DNA of 64,000 bases, from contig JAZQKZ010000031.1 in the NCBI GenBank assembly GCA_045542415.1, positions 31,753 through 95,752 on the forward strand, read 5' to 3'. A program made the position numbers and the translations under genes. Positions 15,303 through 26,271 of this stretch are shown in pieces. Every line of letters starts with the position of its first letter. The first letter of the stretch is position 1. This DNA is from UMGS1958 sp045542415. Its GTDB lineage: Bacteria; Bacillota; Clostridia; UBA1381. A model generated the notes under the pieces. That model worked only from the letters and a program-made list of their open reading frames with translations, did no database searches and had not been told where the DNA came from.

Positions 15303-18300
15303 ATGAAAGCAAAAAAGCTAATCAGTGCATTGACAGCGGCAGCAATTTCTTTATCAACTATTACTCCGCTTGCAATGACAGCATCAGCTGAGGATGCAGT
15401 TTATACCTGCGATTTTACTCAGCTCATCAAAAACGGTGCAGATACCACCTACGGTACATCAACTGATATTTATCAGCTTGATGACTACACCACCGCATAT
15501 CTTACATATGAGGGTACATATGTAACAGCTGCGGGAGAAGTATATTTAAAAAGTAACACTGTAACAAATGGAGCAGGCAGGTATGCAAAGGGCAGTTATA
15601 TTGCGTTTACTGCACCATCCTACGGTACTGTAACGATTAAGGGTAAGGACATCGGTTTTTGTTTTAACGATGACGGTTCGGAAACCTATATGGGATACGG
15701 CCCAAGCATGACCTTTGACGTAACGGCAGGCGACATTGTTTATACCGGCTACAGAAAGACTTCAACCTATGTTTCATCAATTACTTTTGAGGCACTTCCG
15801 GAACCGACAGCAGCTCCGACAGCAGACCCAAACGCCACTCTTCCGCCGTCGTTTAACGAGCCGGACAGAGAGGTGCTGTATTCAGAGAACTTTGAGGGTT
15901 ATGAAGACGGAGCAACGGGCGGCTGGACTTCACCGGCAGGAACGATGAAGATAAAGACAGACACCGAAAGCTTAATAAGCAAGTATCAGACAGTTGTATC
16001 CGGCAAAAGCGGCACCTGCCGTTCAGGATATGTTGAAATCCCGGCTATAACGGATAATTTCGTATTTGAATGTGATTTCAAGTCAACCTCAAACGTAAAT
16101 GTATCAGACCTTGAGCTTCTTGAAACGAAGTCATCGGTATATGCGAATCACGGAAGATACTCTAATGCAAAGTATGCTTTCACAATGGCAAGACCTCAAG
16201 GTTCAAATCTTTATGTTTTAAATAATGCCTTGGACGACAGCGGAATGACACTTAACCGCTATGAGGCACCAATCGTTACAACTCCGGAAATTGCAGACAA
16301 TCCGTGGCTTCATGTAAAGGTTGTAGGTAACTACGACACACACACTGCAATAGTTTACATAATGTCACTTGACAGAGAAACAACATACTATCACGGTATG
16401 CTTGATATGTCACCGGACATCAGCTCATGGAAGTGTATCCACCTCCTTTCACCGTCAACCGGTGCTGATACCTGTATTGACAACATAAAGGTATCAAAGG
16501 CACTCGATGAGGACTTGGCAGAGGTATTCCATACAGTAAAAATCAATAACGGTATTTCTGAATTTTCGCAGTATGTTGCAGACGGCAAGTCACCGGTGAA
16601 TATCCCGGACATGTCACTTTACGGCAGCTATTTCCTTGGTTGGAATGTGAACGGAACACTCCTTTCATCAACACAGCTTGCTTCATATGCAGTTACTGCC
16701 GACACAACAATCACTGCTCAGATTTCACCGGACTATATCGAAAATATAGCAAAAGTCGAGTTCAACTCATTCCCGGCAAATTCAATGCTTGTCATGGGAC
16801 CTGATGGCGATACATATGCAGATAACAATATTTCTCTTACAATTACCGGCGAAAGAGGTACAAGCCTTGTTTCAAATCCGGATTCAAGAGTTAGTGACTA
16901 TACAATAGACTGGAAATTTGACGGTTTCCGTACAATGAACGGTATAGCAACAGGTGAGACAGGCTCATCATACTGCGACAGCTACGGAAGTGTTACAATC
17001 GACAGCGCAAACCAGAGCAACGTCAATTTCAGATTGAAGAATACATCAGCAAATTACTACGGTTTAGTAACTGCTACTGTTACATATAACGGAAAGACTG
17101 TCACTGTTTCAAAACCGTTGGTACTCCTTGCAGATACAAACGTTGACACATCGCAGATTTTACCGAGAGCTGGTTATAGTGCGGATTACAGCAAGTATGA
17201 CGATACGCTCGTTGGATACTCAATCAAAAATAACGACATATTGACGGGCGGCTGGTCAATGGACGGTTCAGACGCTACATATGTAACACTCCGGGAAGAA
17301 AATGGAGGCAAGTATCTTGCTTTATCAAGAGCATTAAGCGGTAATTCATCATATGTATATCAGAACATAGGAAACATTACCTCACAGACAGTATTCTCAC
17401 AGGATGTACGCTTCAATATGCCGGCTAATATAGAATACGGTACCGGAAAGGCAGTAACCTCCTTTACGTCAACTGCATTTAACCTGGCATTTAGCGGTTC
17501 AGCATTTACACTCAATACTACACAAATTTGTGAGGCTTCGGCAGGTACATGGTATCATATTGAGATAGTAGCAGATCCGACATCAAAGCTTTGCATGGCA
17601 AAGATATATGAATACCGTGCAGACGGTGACTACAGCAGTGCTGTGCCGATTGGCGCAACTGATGTGTCAGCATTCACGGACGGATATACATCAGGTTCAT
17701 ATTACAGAATAGCATTAACCAAAAACAGTGGTACTATTGATATAAATAATGTAGAAATCACTGCACCCTCCGTTACCTCAGCAACTGTAAACGCTCCTGA
17801 GACATTAACAATTTCAGAAACAGCACAGGTAACTGCAGATTTATCGTTAAATGCACTTATGGCAGACGGTTCGGTAGCTCTGGGTGTTGCTTCATGGGAA
17901 ATTGCCGATGAATTTGCAACAGGTGTAAGTATAGCTTCATCAGGCAATCAGAGTGCAGTATTAACTGTTGATTCTACAGCTTCATCAGGCGAATTACCGA
18001 TTAATGTTACAATTAACGGATATAAGACAACTCATACAATAAAGCTTTTAGGTACAAAGGACAACGTTGCATTTGTAAAGGCACCTACCGGTGCGGCAAT
18101 TCCGACAGAGGGAAATGCTGTATATACATACGTTGCACAGGTAATTGACGGAAGCGCTGAAATGGTTGTCGGCAGAACAATTACATATACATTACTTAAT
18201 GCAGACGGTAGTACATTAAGTGATTCGGACATTTCAATTGCATCAGACGGTACATTAACTGTAGCATCATCAGCTTCACCGCAGGAAATTCTCGTTAAGG

Positions 18301-21300
18301 CAATATCAACAGATACAAGCGGCAATGAGATTTCAAAATCAGTTAAGGTAAGCCTTTACGGAAACAAGTTCAGCTTCGGTTCAACCTACACAAGCGGCTA
18401 TACACAGGTAAATGCAGCTGATACATATTCAGATAACAGAGGCTTCGGTACAGTTGGTTCAGCTGTTGATAACAATGGATATATCAGCGGTAGCGGTGCA
18501 GGCTTTAAGGTAAAGCTTGAGGCAGGTAATGTATATTCGGTAAAGACTTCATACGAGGGTACACTCCGATGTGAATATATCAACTCCGATCTCCCCGGCT
18601 TTGAGAAAACAAAGGCTTCTCTGGGCGAAGACACATATAACGTTGCAGTGTTCGGAGACGGAATAATGGATATTACATTATCAGGCGACGGCAAAATAGC
18701 ATCACTTGAATTTGAAAAGCTTGAAAGAAGCTCAAACACAAAGCCGGCATGGTTTACAATCGGTGACTCAACAGTTCAGCAAAACGGAAGCTGGGCATAC
18801 ACCATTGCAAGTGATTCAACCTCGGACCTTTCAGCATACCCGGCACTTGCCGAGACTGTAAGTACATTCTATAACAGCGGACGTGCCGGCAGACAACACC
18901 GTTCATACTACACAGAGGGCTTATTCAATAATGTACTCACACGCTTAAAGCCGGGTGATGTCGTTTCAATAAGCGGTATGGGCACAAACGATTCAAGCTC
19001 TTCAAAGGAAACCTTTAAGAATTACAACAATATCTACATAGACGCAATTGAAGCTATGGGCGGATATGTGATTTTAGGAAGCTACACACCGACAGGTAAC
19101 TACGGTTCAACTGAGGGCAAGGTATATGACGCAGACAACATTCTCTTTAAGGGAATGAGAACAAACTCATATGATGCTGCAATCCGTGAGGTATATGAAG
19201 AGCGTGTAGCAGCAGGCGATGACAAGGTTATCGGCTTTATTGATATCGGTAAGATAAGTGATAATCTTATGACAAATGACGTAAGAGCAGAATATAACGC
19301 AGCAGCGGCTGACGGCAAGTCAATCGTTGAAGCACGTTCAGCGGCAAATAATAAGGCAGATGAAATGATGGCATGGTGGAAAGACTATAACCACTATTAC
19401 ACCTCGTTCTCAAGCTACATTTTACCTGAAATAACAAACCGTGCGGCACAACTTATAAGCGGTCAGGAGCAGGATGCATTACCTGAGATAATTGAACTTG
19501 CAGAAATCGACCCGGCAATCACTCCGGCGCCGACAGCAACTCCCGAACCCACTGCCACACCTGCTCCCACAGCAACCCCTACCCCCTCTCCTGCTCCGCT
19601 TGACGGCACAGGTGTTGAGGTAGTGTCATCAGAAGAATATGTTGATGTTTCATCACTTGTTATGTATAATAACAACACATACCGAATGTATGCTGCCGAT
19701 GGTACATACACAAGCGTAAGCGCAACTAACGGCAAGGTTCATAACACAACAGGCGGCGAGGTTATTATTGTACCGGAATACAAGTTTGAATTTACAAATA
19801 CAACAGCTTCAACAGACCCGTATATCAGCGGTTATGTGAAAGTAGGTGCAAATTCATATACACAAACAAAGGGCTACGGCTTAACAAGCAGCGGCTCAAT
19901 CAACGAAAACGGATGCAGACCTGAATCCGGTTCGCCGATTAAGGTTGACGTTCCGAAAGGCTACTACGACATAACCGTTTACCGCAAGGGCGGTGCACGC
20001 GCAGACGTATATGCCGAAGGTACTCAGATTATTCAGAATACTACCTCGGCGAGTCCTCAGAACCGAAATGCCGGCAGCGCACTGATGTATGCTCCCGGAA
20101 TAATGATCGAAAGCGGATGCGTAGATATTACAATCGGCAACACAAGCGGCTCAAACGAAAGAGTTGCATCTGTTTCAATCGTAAGAGTACCGGAGAAATT
20201 AAGAAAGCCGGTAATCTGGGTTGCAGGTGACTCAGAGTCAGCTAACTACTATGCAATTGATGCAAACGGTAGTGACTTAGACAGCGAAAAGATAATGATT
20301 ACAGGCTTCGGTACACAGCTTGACAAGTACCTTTCAAACAAGTACAGCATAGCAAATTTCGGTCAGCCGAGTGCTACGGCAGGCACATGGAACAACGAAA
20401 GCCTTGAATCAGTTACAAAGCAGATGATACCGGGAGATACGATCCTTATCTGCTTCGGTATCAATGACGCAGTTTCATCATCAAATAAGGTTGATATTGA
20501 AACTGCAAAGGCAAATATCAAGAAGATTGTTGACGCAGCACTTTCAAAGGGTGCAAAGCCGATACTTTTAAGCCCGGTTTATAACAGCAAATATCAGGGC
20601 AAGTCATACTTTACATACTCAAACAATACAAATGTACTCGGCGAGTATGCAAAAGAAATTGGTGTTGACTTTATTGACATCAACCGTTTCTCAATGAAGT
20701 ATGTAAATGATTCAATCATTGCAACAGAGGATTCAAGTTGGCTTTCACACAACTATCACGTTGCAGATAATCTCCACCTCACACAGCACTCAGCTATGCT
20801 TATCGCATCAATTATTGCGGCAGGCATGGAGGATATCGGCTACGAGGTTAAGGATTATGCTTATACATACGCTGATATTGCCGAAGTAGGTGAAGGCAAC
20901 GTAAGAGGCACTGAAACAGGAGTAACAAGAGTTTACAGTGTGGATGAAGCACATAAGCTTATGGAGCTTGCCCTTGCAACTCCTGAGCCGGAAAGTAATG
21001 TTTTAGCATCATATACAGCTCCGTCAACAACATGGACATTTAACGCCGCACAGCCGGCAACAGCCGGAAATAACGTTCCGGTAGTATCAGGCGGTGCAAC
21101 ATGGAACGAAGCAAGCGGAACAGTTAAGTTTGATGCTTCATCAAAGACCACAGGCAAGCTCACGGTAACGCTTGACCCGAAGATCAAGAACAATGTAACA
21201 GTCGAGTTTGATGCATACATGACCGCTTTAGGACAGCAGTACTTTGCATATACAATTACCGATACAGAAGGCAATAAATTAATTGACTGCTATTTTGATA

Positions 21301-23390
21301 AGTACAATAACAAAGGTGAATTAAGCGTAGCAGGTACAGTAATTGCAACCGACGGTGCTGTTGCCGACTCATTTGGCTCGGTTAAGGGCGACGGAATGAG
21401 TGGTACACCTACTCATGTAAAGAATGTAATTGACTTTGCAGCAGGTACAGTAACAGTGAAGTTTGGTTCAAAAGAACTTACAGGAACACTTACAGGCTCA
21501 GAGACAGGTGATGTCAAGGTTATCGAAATCCAGTCATACCGTTCAAAGACTGCTGACAGACATATTCATATAGATAACCTTACAATCTCGGAGGAAGAGA
21601 GTGCAGACGTAACTCCGCAGCCCACACCTGAGGTTGATGTAAACAATATCAATGTATTAAAGACTTATGTCGATGAAGCAAATGTAGGCGTAACAATCGA
21701 CTCAGACTTTGAGGGATGTGCTATTGCCGCACTTTACACAGCAGACGGCAGACTCGTGGCTACAAAGACAGTTAACGATAACTCAAAGGCAACTACAATC
21801 ATGTTTGATAAGCCGTCAGAAATGACAGGCTACATCAAGCTCTATGGTTGGGACATGAGCAGTATAAAGCCATATGACGAAGCAGTTTATATAAGTCTTG
21901 CAGATATCACTGCACCTGATTCAGACAATGTTGAAAGCTTTGAATATGCTTCATACACTAACGGAGAAGTAACGATGCCATATCGTTACTATCTCCCTGC
22001 AAACTATAATGCAAATGAGAAATATCCTGTAATTGTATATCTTCATGCAGAGACACGAACAGGAAGCGATAACGAAGGACAGCTCTACAATGCACAGTAT
22101 ATGTTTAACGAGCTGTTAAACGAGGAAAATATCACAAAGTATCCTGCAATTCTCGTTGCACCGCAGTGCGGCGATTCAGATACCTGGACGAGTGATAATG
22201 CAGCTTTCGCTGTTAAGGGTATTGTAAATGAGCTTACAAATAAGTTCAGCGTCAATACAGACAAAGTATATCTTGCCGGATATTCAATGGGTGCAAACGG
22301 CTGTTACAGTATCGCTGCTGCAAATTCGGGCATGTTTGCAGCAATCATGCCCGCAGGCGGTGAGTGTGACACAGTCACAGCACAAAAGCTTGCAGCAGAA
22401 AACACCGCAGCGATGGTATTTCACGGCAGTGCTGATGAAAGCGTGACAGCAGATAAGGCAAGAGGCATTGTTTCTGTAATGGTAGCAGGCGGTGCAAGCA
22501 ATGCACAATACTGTGAATTTTACGGCGAGGGACACAACGTGCAGGAGTTAGCTGCAAAGGCTGACGGTATTTATGAATGGTTATTCAACATGAGCTTAAC
22601 AACTAACAGCGAAAACAAAGAAAAGGTAGTTGACCTTGCAATATTCATGGGGCAGTCAAATATGGCAGGCCGAGGCTCTTATAAAGATGCTACTGTTTGC
22701 CCTGTAGGTCATGGATATGAGTTCAGATCAATTACCGCACCTGATGTATTATGCAACATCTCAGGACCTTTCGGAAAGAACGAAAACAATGACACACTTA
22801 ATGACAACAGTGGTCAGGGCATAGACAGACGTTCGGGTGATATGGTATCTTCAATCATGGAAAGCTACTACAGTGCTACCGGTACACCTATCGTAGGAGT
22901 ACAATGTTCAAGAGGCGGCACAAATACAGGTTACTGGACCGGCTCGGCTATAAAGGCTGAAGCAAAGGCAAGATTAACTGCCGCAAAGACATATCTTGAG
23001 GATAACGGATACACAATCAACCGAATCTTCATGGTATGGTGTCAGGGCGAGAGTGACGGTGACAAGATATACTCAGGAAGCCAGAGTACATCAGGATATA
23101 AGAGTGCAACACTCAATATATTCAACTACATGAAAGAGGTCGGTGTAACTGACATGTTCATTGTTCAGACCGGACATTATAACGGCGACGACACCGCACA
23201 TGATGAGGCATATGTTGCAATCCACGATGCACAGTCAGAACTTGCCGCTGAGAACGATAATATCTACACTGTAGGTTCATTCCTTGAATATAAAGACGAT
23301 ATGATAGACACATATCACTACAACCAAAAAGCATATAACGAGGTTGGTACAGCAGCAGGTGCCGCTATAGCTCAGATATATCAGAACTAA
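15303..23390 (+). CDS. Giant secreted multi-esterase (two CE12-like, one CE1-like, one CE6/SASA-like)
   Basis: A 2695-residue protein with a signal peptide (cleavage near SASA-ED, residue 29-30) and an AGGAAAGTGAGG leader. Beta-rich binding modules and Ig-like domains fill the first 1000 residues. A malectin-like module at about 1021 leads into a CE12-type SGNH esterase (GDST near 1154, GMGTND near 1225). After a Pro/Thr linker (about 1406-1435) comes a second module and SGNH esterase (GDSES near 1642, GIND near 1720, DNLHL near 1822). A binding domain and a tail-type module (about 2110-2200) precede an alpha/beta-hydrolase (GYSMG near 2328, SADE near 2377, GEGH near 2410). The end is a sialate-acetylesterase/CE6-type domain (GQSNMAG near 2450, CQGESD near 2580, DTYHY near 2670). 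The targets are probably acetyl and other ester groups on pectin and hemicellulose. No cell-wall anchor is visible. Confidence 0.88.
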   Translation: MKAKKLISALTAAAISLSTITPLAMTASAEDAVYTCDFTQLIKNGADTTYGTSTDIYQLDDYTTAYLTYEGTYVTAAGEVYLKSNTVTNGAGRYAKGSYIAFTAPSYGTVTIKGKDIGFCFNDDGSETYMGYGPSMTFDVTAGDIVYTGYRKTSTYVSSITFEALPEPTAAPTADPNATLPPSFNEPDREVLYSENFEGYEDGATGGWTSPAGTMKIKTDTESLISKYQTVVSGKSGTCRSGYVEIPAITDNFVFECDFKSTSNVNVSDLELLETKSSVYANHGRYSNAKYAFTMARPQGSNLYVLNNALDDSGMTLNRYEAPIVTTPEIADNPWLHVKVVGNYDTHTAIVYIMSLDRETTYYHGMLDMSPDISSWKCIHLLSPSTGADTCIDNIKVSKALDEDLAEVFHTVKINNGISEFSQYVADGKSPVNIPDMSLYGSYFLGWNVNGTLLSSTQLASYAVTADTTITAQISPDYIENIAKVEFNSFPANSMLVMGPDGDTYADNNISLTITGERGTSLVSNPDSRVSDYTIDWKFDGFRTMNGIATGETGSSYCDSYGSVTIDSANQSNVNFRLKNTSANYYGLVTATVTYNGKTVTVSKPLVLLADTNVDTSQILPRAGYSADYSKYDDTLVGYSIKNNDILTGGWSMDGSDATYVTLREENGGKYLALSRALSGNSSYVYQNIGNITSQTVFSQDVRFNMPANIEYGTGKAVTSFTSTAFNLAFSGSAFTLNTTQICEASAGTWYHIEIVADPTSKLCMAKIYEYRADGDYSSAVPIGATDVSAFTDGYTSGSYYRIALTKNSGTIDINNVEITAPSVTSATVNAPETLTISETAQVTADLSLNALMADGSVALGVASWEIADEFATGVSIASSGNQSAVLTVDSTASSGELPINVTINGYKTTHTIKLLGTKDNVAFVKAPTGAAIPTEGNAVYTYVAQVIDGSAEMVVGRTITYTLLNADGSTLSDSDISIASDGTLTVASSASPQEILVKAISTDTSGNEISKSVKVSLYGNKFSFGSTYTSGYTQVNAADTYSDNRGFGTVGSAVDNNGYISGSGAGFKVKLEAGNVYSVKTSYEGTLRCEYINSDLPGFEKTKASLGEDTYNVAVFGDGIMDITLSGDGKIASLEFEKLERSSNTKPAWFTIGDSTVQQNGSWAYTIASDSTSDLSAYPALAETVSTFYNSGRAGRQHRSYYTEGLFNNVLTRLKPGDVVSISGMGTNDSSSSKETFKNYNNIYIDAIEAMGGYVILGSYTPTGNYGSTEGKVYDADNILFKGMRTNSYDAAIREVYEERVAAGDDKVIGFIDIGKISDNLMTNDVRAEYNAAAADGKSIVEARSAANNKADEMMAWWKDYNHYYTSFSSYILPEITNRAAQLISGQEQDALPEIIELAEIDPAITPAPTATPEPTATPAPTATPTPSPAPLDGTGVEVVSSEEYVDVSSLVMYNNNTYRMYAADGTYTSVSATNGKVHNTTGGEVIIVPEYKFEFTNTTASTDPYISGYVKVGANSYTQTKGYGLTSSGSINENGCRPESGSPIKVDVPKGYYDITVYRKGGARADVYAEGTQIIQNTTSASPQNRNAGSALMYAPGIMIESGCVDITIGNTSGSNERVASVSIVRVPEKLRKPVIWVAGDSESANYYAIDANGSDLDSEKIMITGFGTQLDKYLSNKYSIANFGQPSATAGTWNNESLESVTKQMIPGDTILICFGINDAVSSSNKVDIETAKANIKKIVDAALSKGAKPILLSPVYNSKYQGKSYFTYSNNTNVLGEYAKEIGVDFIDINRFSMKYVNDSIIATEDSSWLSHNYHVADNLHLTQHSAMLIASIIAAGMEDIGYEVKDYAYTYADIAEVGEGNVRGTETGVTRVYSVDEAHKLMELALATPEPESNVLASYTAPSTTWTFNAAQPATAGNNVPVVSGGATWNEASGTVKFDASSKTTGKLTVTLDPKIKNNVTVEFDAYMTALGQQYFAYTITDTEGNKLIDCYFDKYNNKGELSVAGTVIATDGAVADSFGSVKGDGMSGTPTHVKNVIDFAAGTVTVKFGSKELTGTLTGSETGDVKVIEIQSYRSKTADRHIHIDNLTISEEESADVTPQPTPEVDVNNINVLKTYVDEANVGVTIDSDFEGCAIAALYTADGRLVATKTVNDNSKATTIMFDKPSEMTGYIKLYGWDMSSIKPYDEAVYISLADITAPDSDNVESFEYASYTNGEVTMPYRYYLPANYNANEKYPVIVYLHAETRTGSDNEGQLYNAQYMFNELLNEENITKYPAILVAPQCGDSDTWTSDNAAFAVKGIVNELTNKFSVNTDKVYLAGYSMGANGCYSIAAANSGMFAAIMPAGGECDTVTAQKLAAENTAAMVFHGSADESVTADKARGIVSVMVAGGASNAQYCEFYGEGHNVQELAAKADGIYEWLFNMSLTTNSENKEKVVDLAIFMGQSNMAGRGSYKDATVCPVGHGYEFRSITAPDVLCNISGPFGKNENNDTLNDNSGQGIDRRSGDMVSSIMESYYSATGTPIVGVQCSRGGTNTGYWTGSAIKAEAKARLTAAKTYLEDNGYTINRIFMVWCQGESDGDKIYSGSQSTSGYKSATLNIFNYMKEVGVTDMFIVQTGHYNGDDTAHDEAYVAIHDAQSELAAENDNIYTVGSFLEYKDDMIDTYHYNQKAYNEVGTAAGAAIAQIYQN

Positions 23391-23425
23391 AGTAACCTGC
23401 AAGTGATAAAAAATCGAATTACAGC

Positions 23426-23455
23426 GAAGCCGAAGCAATTCATTGCTTCGGCTTC
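23426..23455 (+). terminator. Terminator of the giant esterase gene
   Basis: A perfect 13-bp stem GAAGCCGAAGCAA / TTGCTTCGGCTTC with a 4-base loop, 35 bp after the stop codon. Confidence 0.8.
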
Positions 23456-23563
23456 ATTAATGTTTACTTTAAATAATACCCTTTACATCAAATATCAATC
23501 CCCACACACCTTATAGAGTCAAATAAAGTATATCAGATACTCCATAAATCTGCATCAGTTTCA

Positions 23564-23592
23564 TTGACATTTTCACTGAACAGGTGTATAAT
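23564..23592 (+). promoter_or_regulatory. Promoter of hydEGF
   Basis: TTGACA at 23564-23569 and TATAAT at 23587-23592 with a 17-bp spacer, a consensus promoter about 95 bp before hydE. Confidence 0.8.
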
Positions 23593-23688
23593 TATTTCAG
23601 ATGTAGCAGACGCAAAAAAAATCCATGTGTACAGACTCACATTGCACTGTTATAACTATAATACAAGGAGGTTCTGCTGTAAGTTCAT

Positions 23689-24738
23689 ATGAATAACAAA
23701 TTGTTTAACTTAATTGATAAGCTGGCATCAGAACACTCCCTTTCGTTACAGGAGTACCGTCACCTGCTTACTGAATATGATAATGATACGGCAAATTATT
23801 TAGCCCAAAAAGCCGTAAGCGAAAAAGAGAAATATTACGGCGATTCCGTATTTATACGGGGACTCATTGAAATCAGTAACATCTGTAAAAATGACTGCTA
23901 TTATTGCGGTATCCGCCGCAGTAATGTAAATTGCGAGCGTTACCGACTTACGGAAGATGATATTTTAGAATGCTGCCGCGAGGGTTATGAACTTGGCTTT
24001 CGTACATTCGTACTACAGGGTGGCGAGGACGCACATTTTACTGATGATTTTCTGGCATCGTTGCTGAAAAAAATCAAAACAAGCCACCCCGACTGTGCCA
24101 TAACCTTATCACTTGGAGAGCGAAGCAAGGACAGCTACCGACTGTTACGCTCTGCCGGAGCGGACCGATATTTGCTTCGGCACGAAAGTGCCAATCCCAC
24201 TCACTACAGCATGCTTCATCCCCCGGAGCTTTCATGGCAACACCGTATTGACTGCCTGAAATGGCTTCGTGAATGTGGGTATCAGGTAGGCTGCGGTTTC
24301 ATGGTCGGCTCTCCTTATCAGACAATTGATATGCTCTGTGAGGAGCTTAAATTTATCGAAAGCTTTAAACCGGATATGTGCGGTATAGGACCGTTTATCC
24401 CTCATAAGGAGACTGTATTCCACGACCGCCCTTCCGGTTCGGTGGAGCTGACCTGTATATTGCTCAGCTGTATCCGTCTCATACATCCTAAGATACTTCT
24501 TCCTGCTACCACAGCATTGGGAACTCTTTCCCCAAACGGTAGAGAAAAAGGTATTCTTTCAGGTGCAAACGTAGTTATGCCTAACCTATCCCCTGCTTCG
24601 GCAAGGAAGAAATATATGCTATATGACAACAAGCTCTCTGACGGAGCAGAGTCAGCACAGGAAAAAGACACATTTGAAAAAAGACTGGCATCCATAGGCT
24701 GTACTGTTACAGCACAGCGCGGCGACGTTTGTAAATAA
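23689..24738 (+). CDS. hydE: [FeFe]-hydrogenase maturase HydE (radical SAM)
   Basis: A 349-residue radical-SAM enzyme that works with HydG and HydF to build the two-iron subcluster of the H-cluster. The radical-SAM cysteines are in CKNDCYYC (66, 70, 73). Further family blocks are LQGGEDAHF, LSLGERS and RYLLRHESANPTHY. An in-frame stop just upstream (23680-23682) fixes the start at ATG 23689. The only good AGGAGG lies 17 bases before the ATG, much further than usual. First gene of hydE-hydG-hydF, pointing at the structural genes on the other strand. Confidence 0.95.
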   Translation: MNNKLFNLIDKLASEHSLSLQEYRHLLTEYDNDTANYLAQKAVSEKEKYYGDSVFIRGLIEISNICKNDCYYCGIRRSNVNCERYRLTEDDILECCREGYELGFRTFVLQGGEDAHFTDDFLASLLKKIKTSHPDCAITLSLGERSKDSYRLLRSAGADRYLLRHESANPTHYSMLHPPELSWQHRIDCLKWLRECGYQVGCGFMVGSPYQTIDMLCEELKFIESFKPDMCGIGPFIPHKETVFHDRPSGSVELTCILLSCIRLIHPKILLPATTALGTLSPNGREKGILSGANVVMPNLSPASARKKYMLYDNKLSDGAESAQEKDTFEKRLASIGCTVTAQRGDVCK

Positions 24739-24771
24739 AAATCTATATTAAACTAAAGGAACTTAACTGAA

Positions 24772-26271
24772 ATGACTATATACGATCCAAAATCACGCAA
24801 AGCGGAAGAATTCATTAACGATGCTGAAATTCAGGCTACATTGGAATATGCCGAGGCAAATAAAAACAACGTTGAGCTTATTGATCAGATACTTGAAAAA
24901 GCCCGTCCGCGTAAAACCGAGGACGGCTGGAACTGTGCCGGTCTGACGCACCGTGAGGCATCCCTACTTCTCGCATGTGACTTACCGGATAAGGTTCAAA
25001 AGATTTACGATATTGCAGAGGAGATAAAGCATGCATTCTACGGCAACCGCATAGTAATCTTTGCACCGCTTTACCTTTCCAACTACTGCGTCAACGGATG
25101 CGTTTATTGTCCGTACCACGCAAAAAATAAAACTATCCCACGAAAAAAACTGACGCAGGAAGAAATCCGACGTGAAGTTATTGCACTTCAGGATATGGGA
25201 CACAAGCGCCTTGCAATAGAAACCGGTGAAGATCCTATCAACTGCCCCCTGGATTATGTGCTTGAAAGTATCAACACTATTTACAGTGTTCACCACAAGA
25301 ACGGAGATATCCGACGTGTCAATGTCAATATCGCCGCTACTACAGTAGAAAATTACCGCAAGCTCAAGGAAGCCGGAATCGGCACTTATATTCTTTTTCA
25401 GGAGACCTATCATAAAAAGAGCTACGAGCAACTTCACCCCACAGGTCCCAAGAGCAACTATGCATATCACACCGAGGCACATGACCGTGCAATGGAGGGC
25501 GGACTTGACGATGTAGGTCTGGGAGTACTTTTCGGACTTGAAATGTATAAATACGAATTTGCAGGTCTTCTGATGCATGCAGAGCATCTTGAAGCTGTAT
25601 TCGGAGTTGGTCCGCACACTATCAGTGTCCCACGCTTAAAGCGTGCTGATGATATTAATCCCGACGATTTTGACAATGGTATTGATGACGATACCTTTGC
25701 AAAAATTACCGCCTGCATACGTCTGGCTGTGCCTTACACGGGTATAATCATTTCTACCCGTGAAACTGAAGCTGTACGAGGTAAGCTGTTGCGGATGGGA
25801 GTTTCACAGATAAGCGGCGGCTCACGCACCTCCGTCGGCGGATATGCCGGTTATTCTGCGGATGAAAGACCTCATGATACCGAACAGTTTGACGTATCCG
25901 ACCAGCGTTCTCTTGACGATGTTGTGAAGTGGCTTATGGAAAACGGCCACATACCATCATTCTGTACTGCGTGCTACCGTTTAGGCCGTACCGGTGACAG
26001 GTTTATGAGTCTGTGCAAAAGCGGTCAGATCAGCAATTGCTGTCTCCCTAACGCATTGATGACATTAACAGAATACCTTGTTGACTACGCATCTGAGGAT
26101 ACCCGTTCATTAGGATTTAAGGTTGTAGAGCAGGAGCTTATGAATATTCCCAAAGAAAAGGTACGCACCCTTGCAACTGAGCAGATTGAATATATCAAAG
26201 ACTTCGCTACCGATTCCGGGGATGATTCTCAGGAAAGGAGAGAGGCACGCAGACCTCGTGTAGAAATATGA
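24772..26271 (+). CDS. hydG: [FeFe]-hydrogenase maturase HydG (radical SAM tyrosine lyase)
   Basis: A 499-residue enzyme that cleaves tyrosine to make the CO and cyanide ligands of the H-cluster. The N-terminal radical-SAM motif is CVNGCVYC (106, 110, 113). The C-terminal auxiliary-cluster cysteines are in CTACYRLGRTG and SLCKSGQISNCC (about 398-425). ThiH-like blocks such as ETGEDP and ILFQETYHKKSYEQLHP are present. It lies 33 bp after hydE and its stop overlaps the hydF ATG (ATGA). Confidence 0.96.
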   Translation: MTIYDPKSRKAEEFINDAEIQATLEYAEANKNNVELIDQILEKARPRKTEDGWNCAGLTHREASLLLACDLPDKVQKIYDIAEEIKHAFYGNRIVIFAPLYLSNYCVNGCVYCPYHAKNKTIPRKKLTQEEIRREVIALQDMGHKRLAIETGEDPINCPLDYVLESINTIYSVHHKNGDIRRVNVNIAATTVENYRKLKEAGIGTYILFQETYHKKSYEQLHPTGPKSNYAYHTEAHDRAMEGGLDDVGLGVLFGLEMYKYEFAGLLMHAEHLEAVFGVGPHTISVPRLKRADDINPDDFDNGIDDDTFAKITACIRLAVPYTGIIISTRETEAVRGKLLRMGVSQISGGSRTSVGGYAGYSADERPHDTEQFDVSDQRSLDDVVKWLMENGHIPSFCTACYRLGRTGDRFMSLCKSGQISNCCLPNALMTLTEYLVDYASEDTRSLGFKVVEQELMNIPKEKVRTLATEQIEYIKDFATDSGDDSQERREARRPRVEI

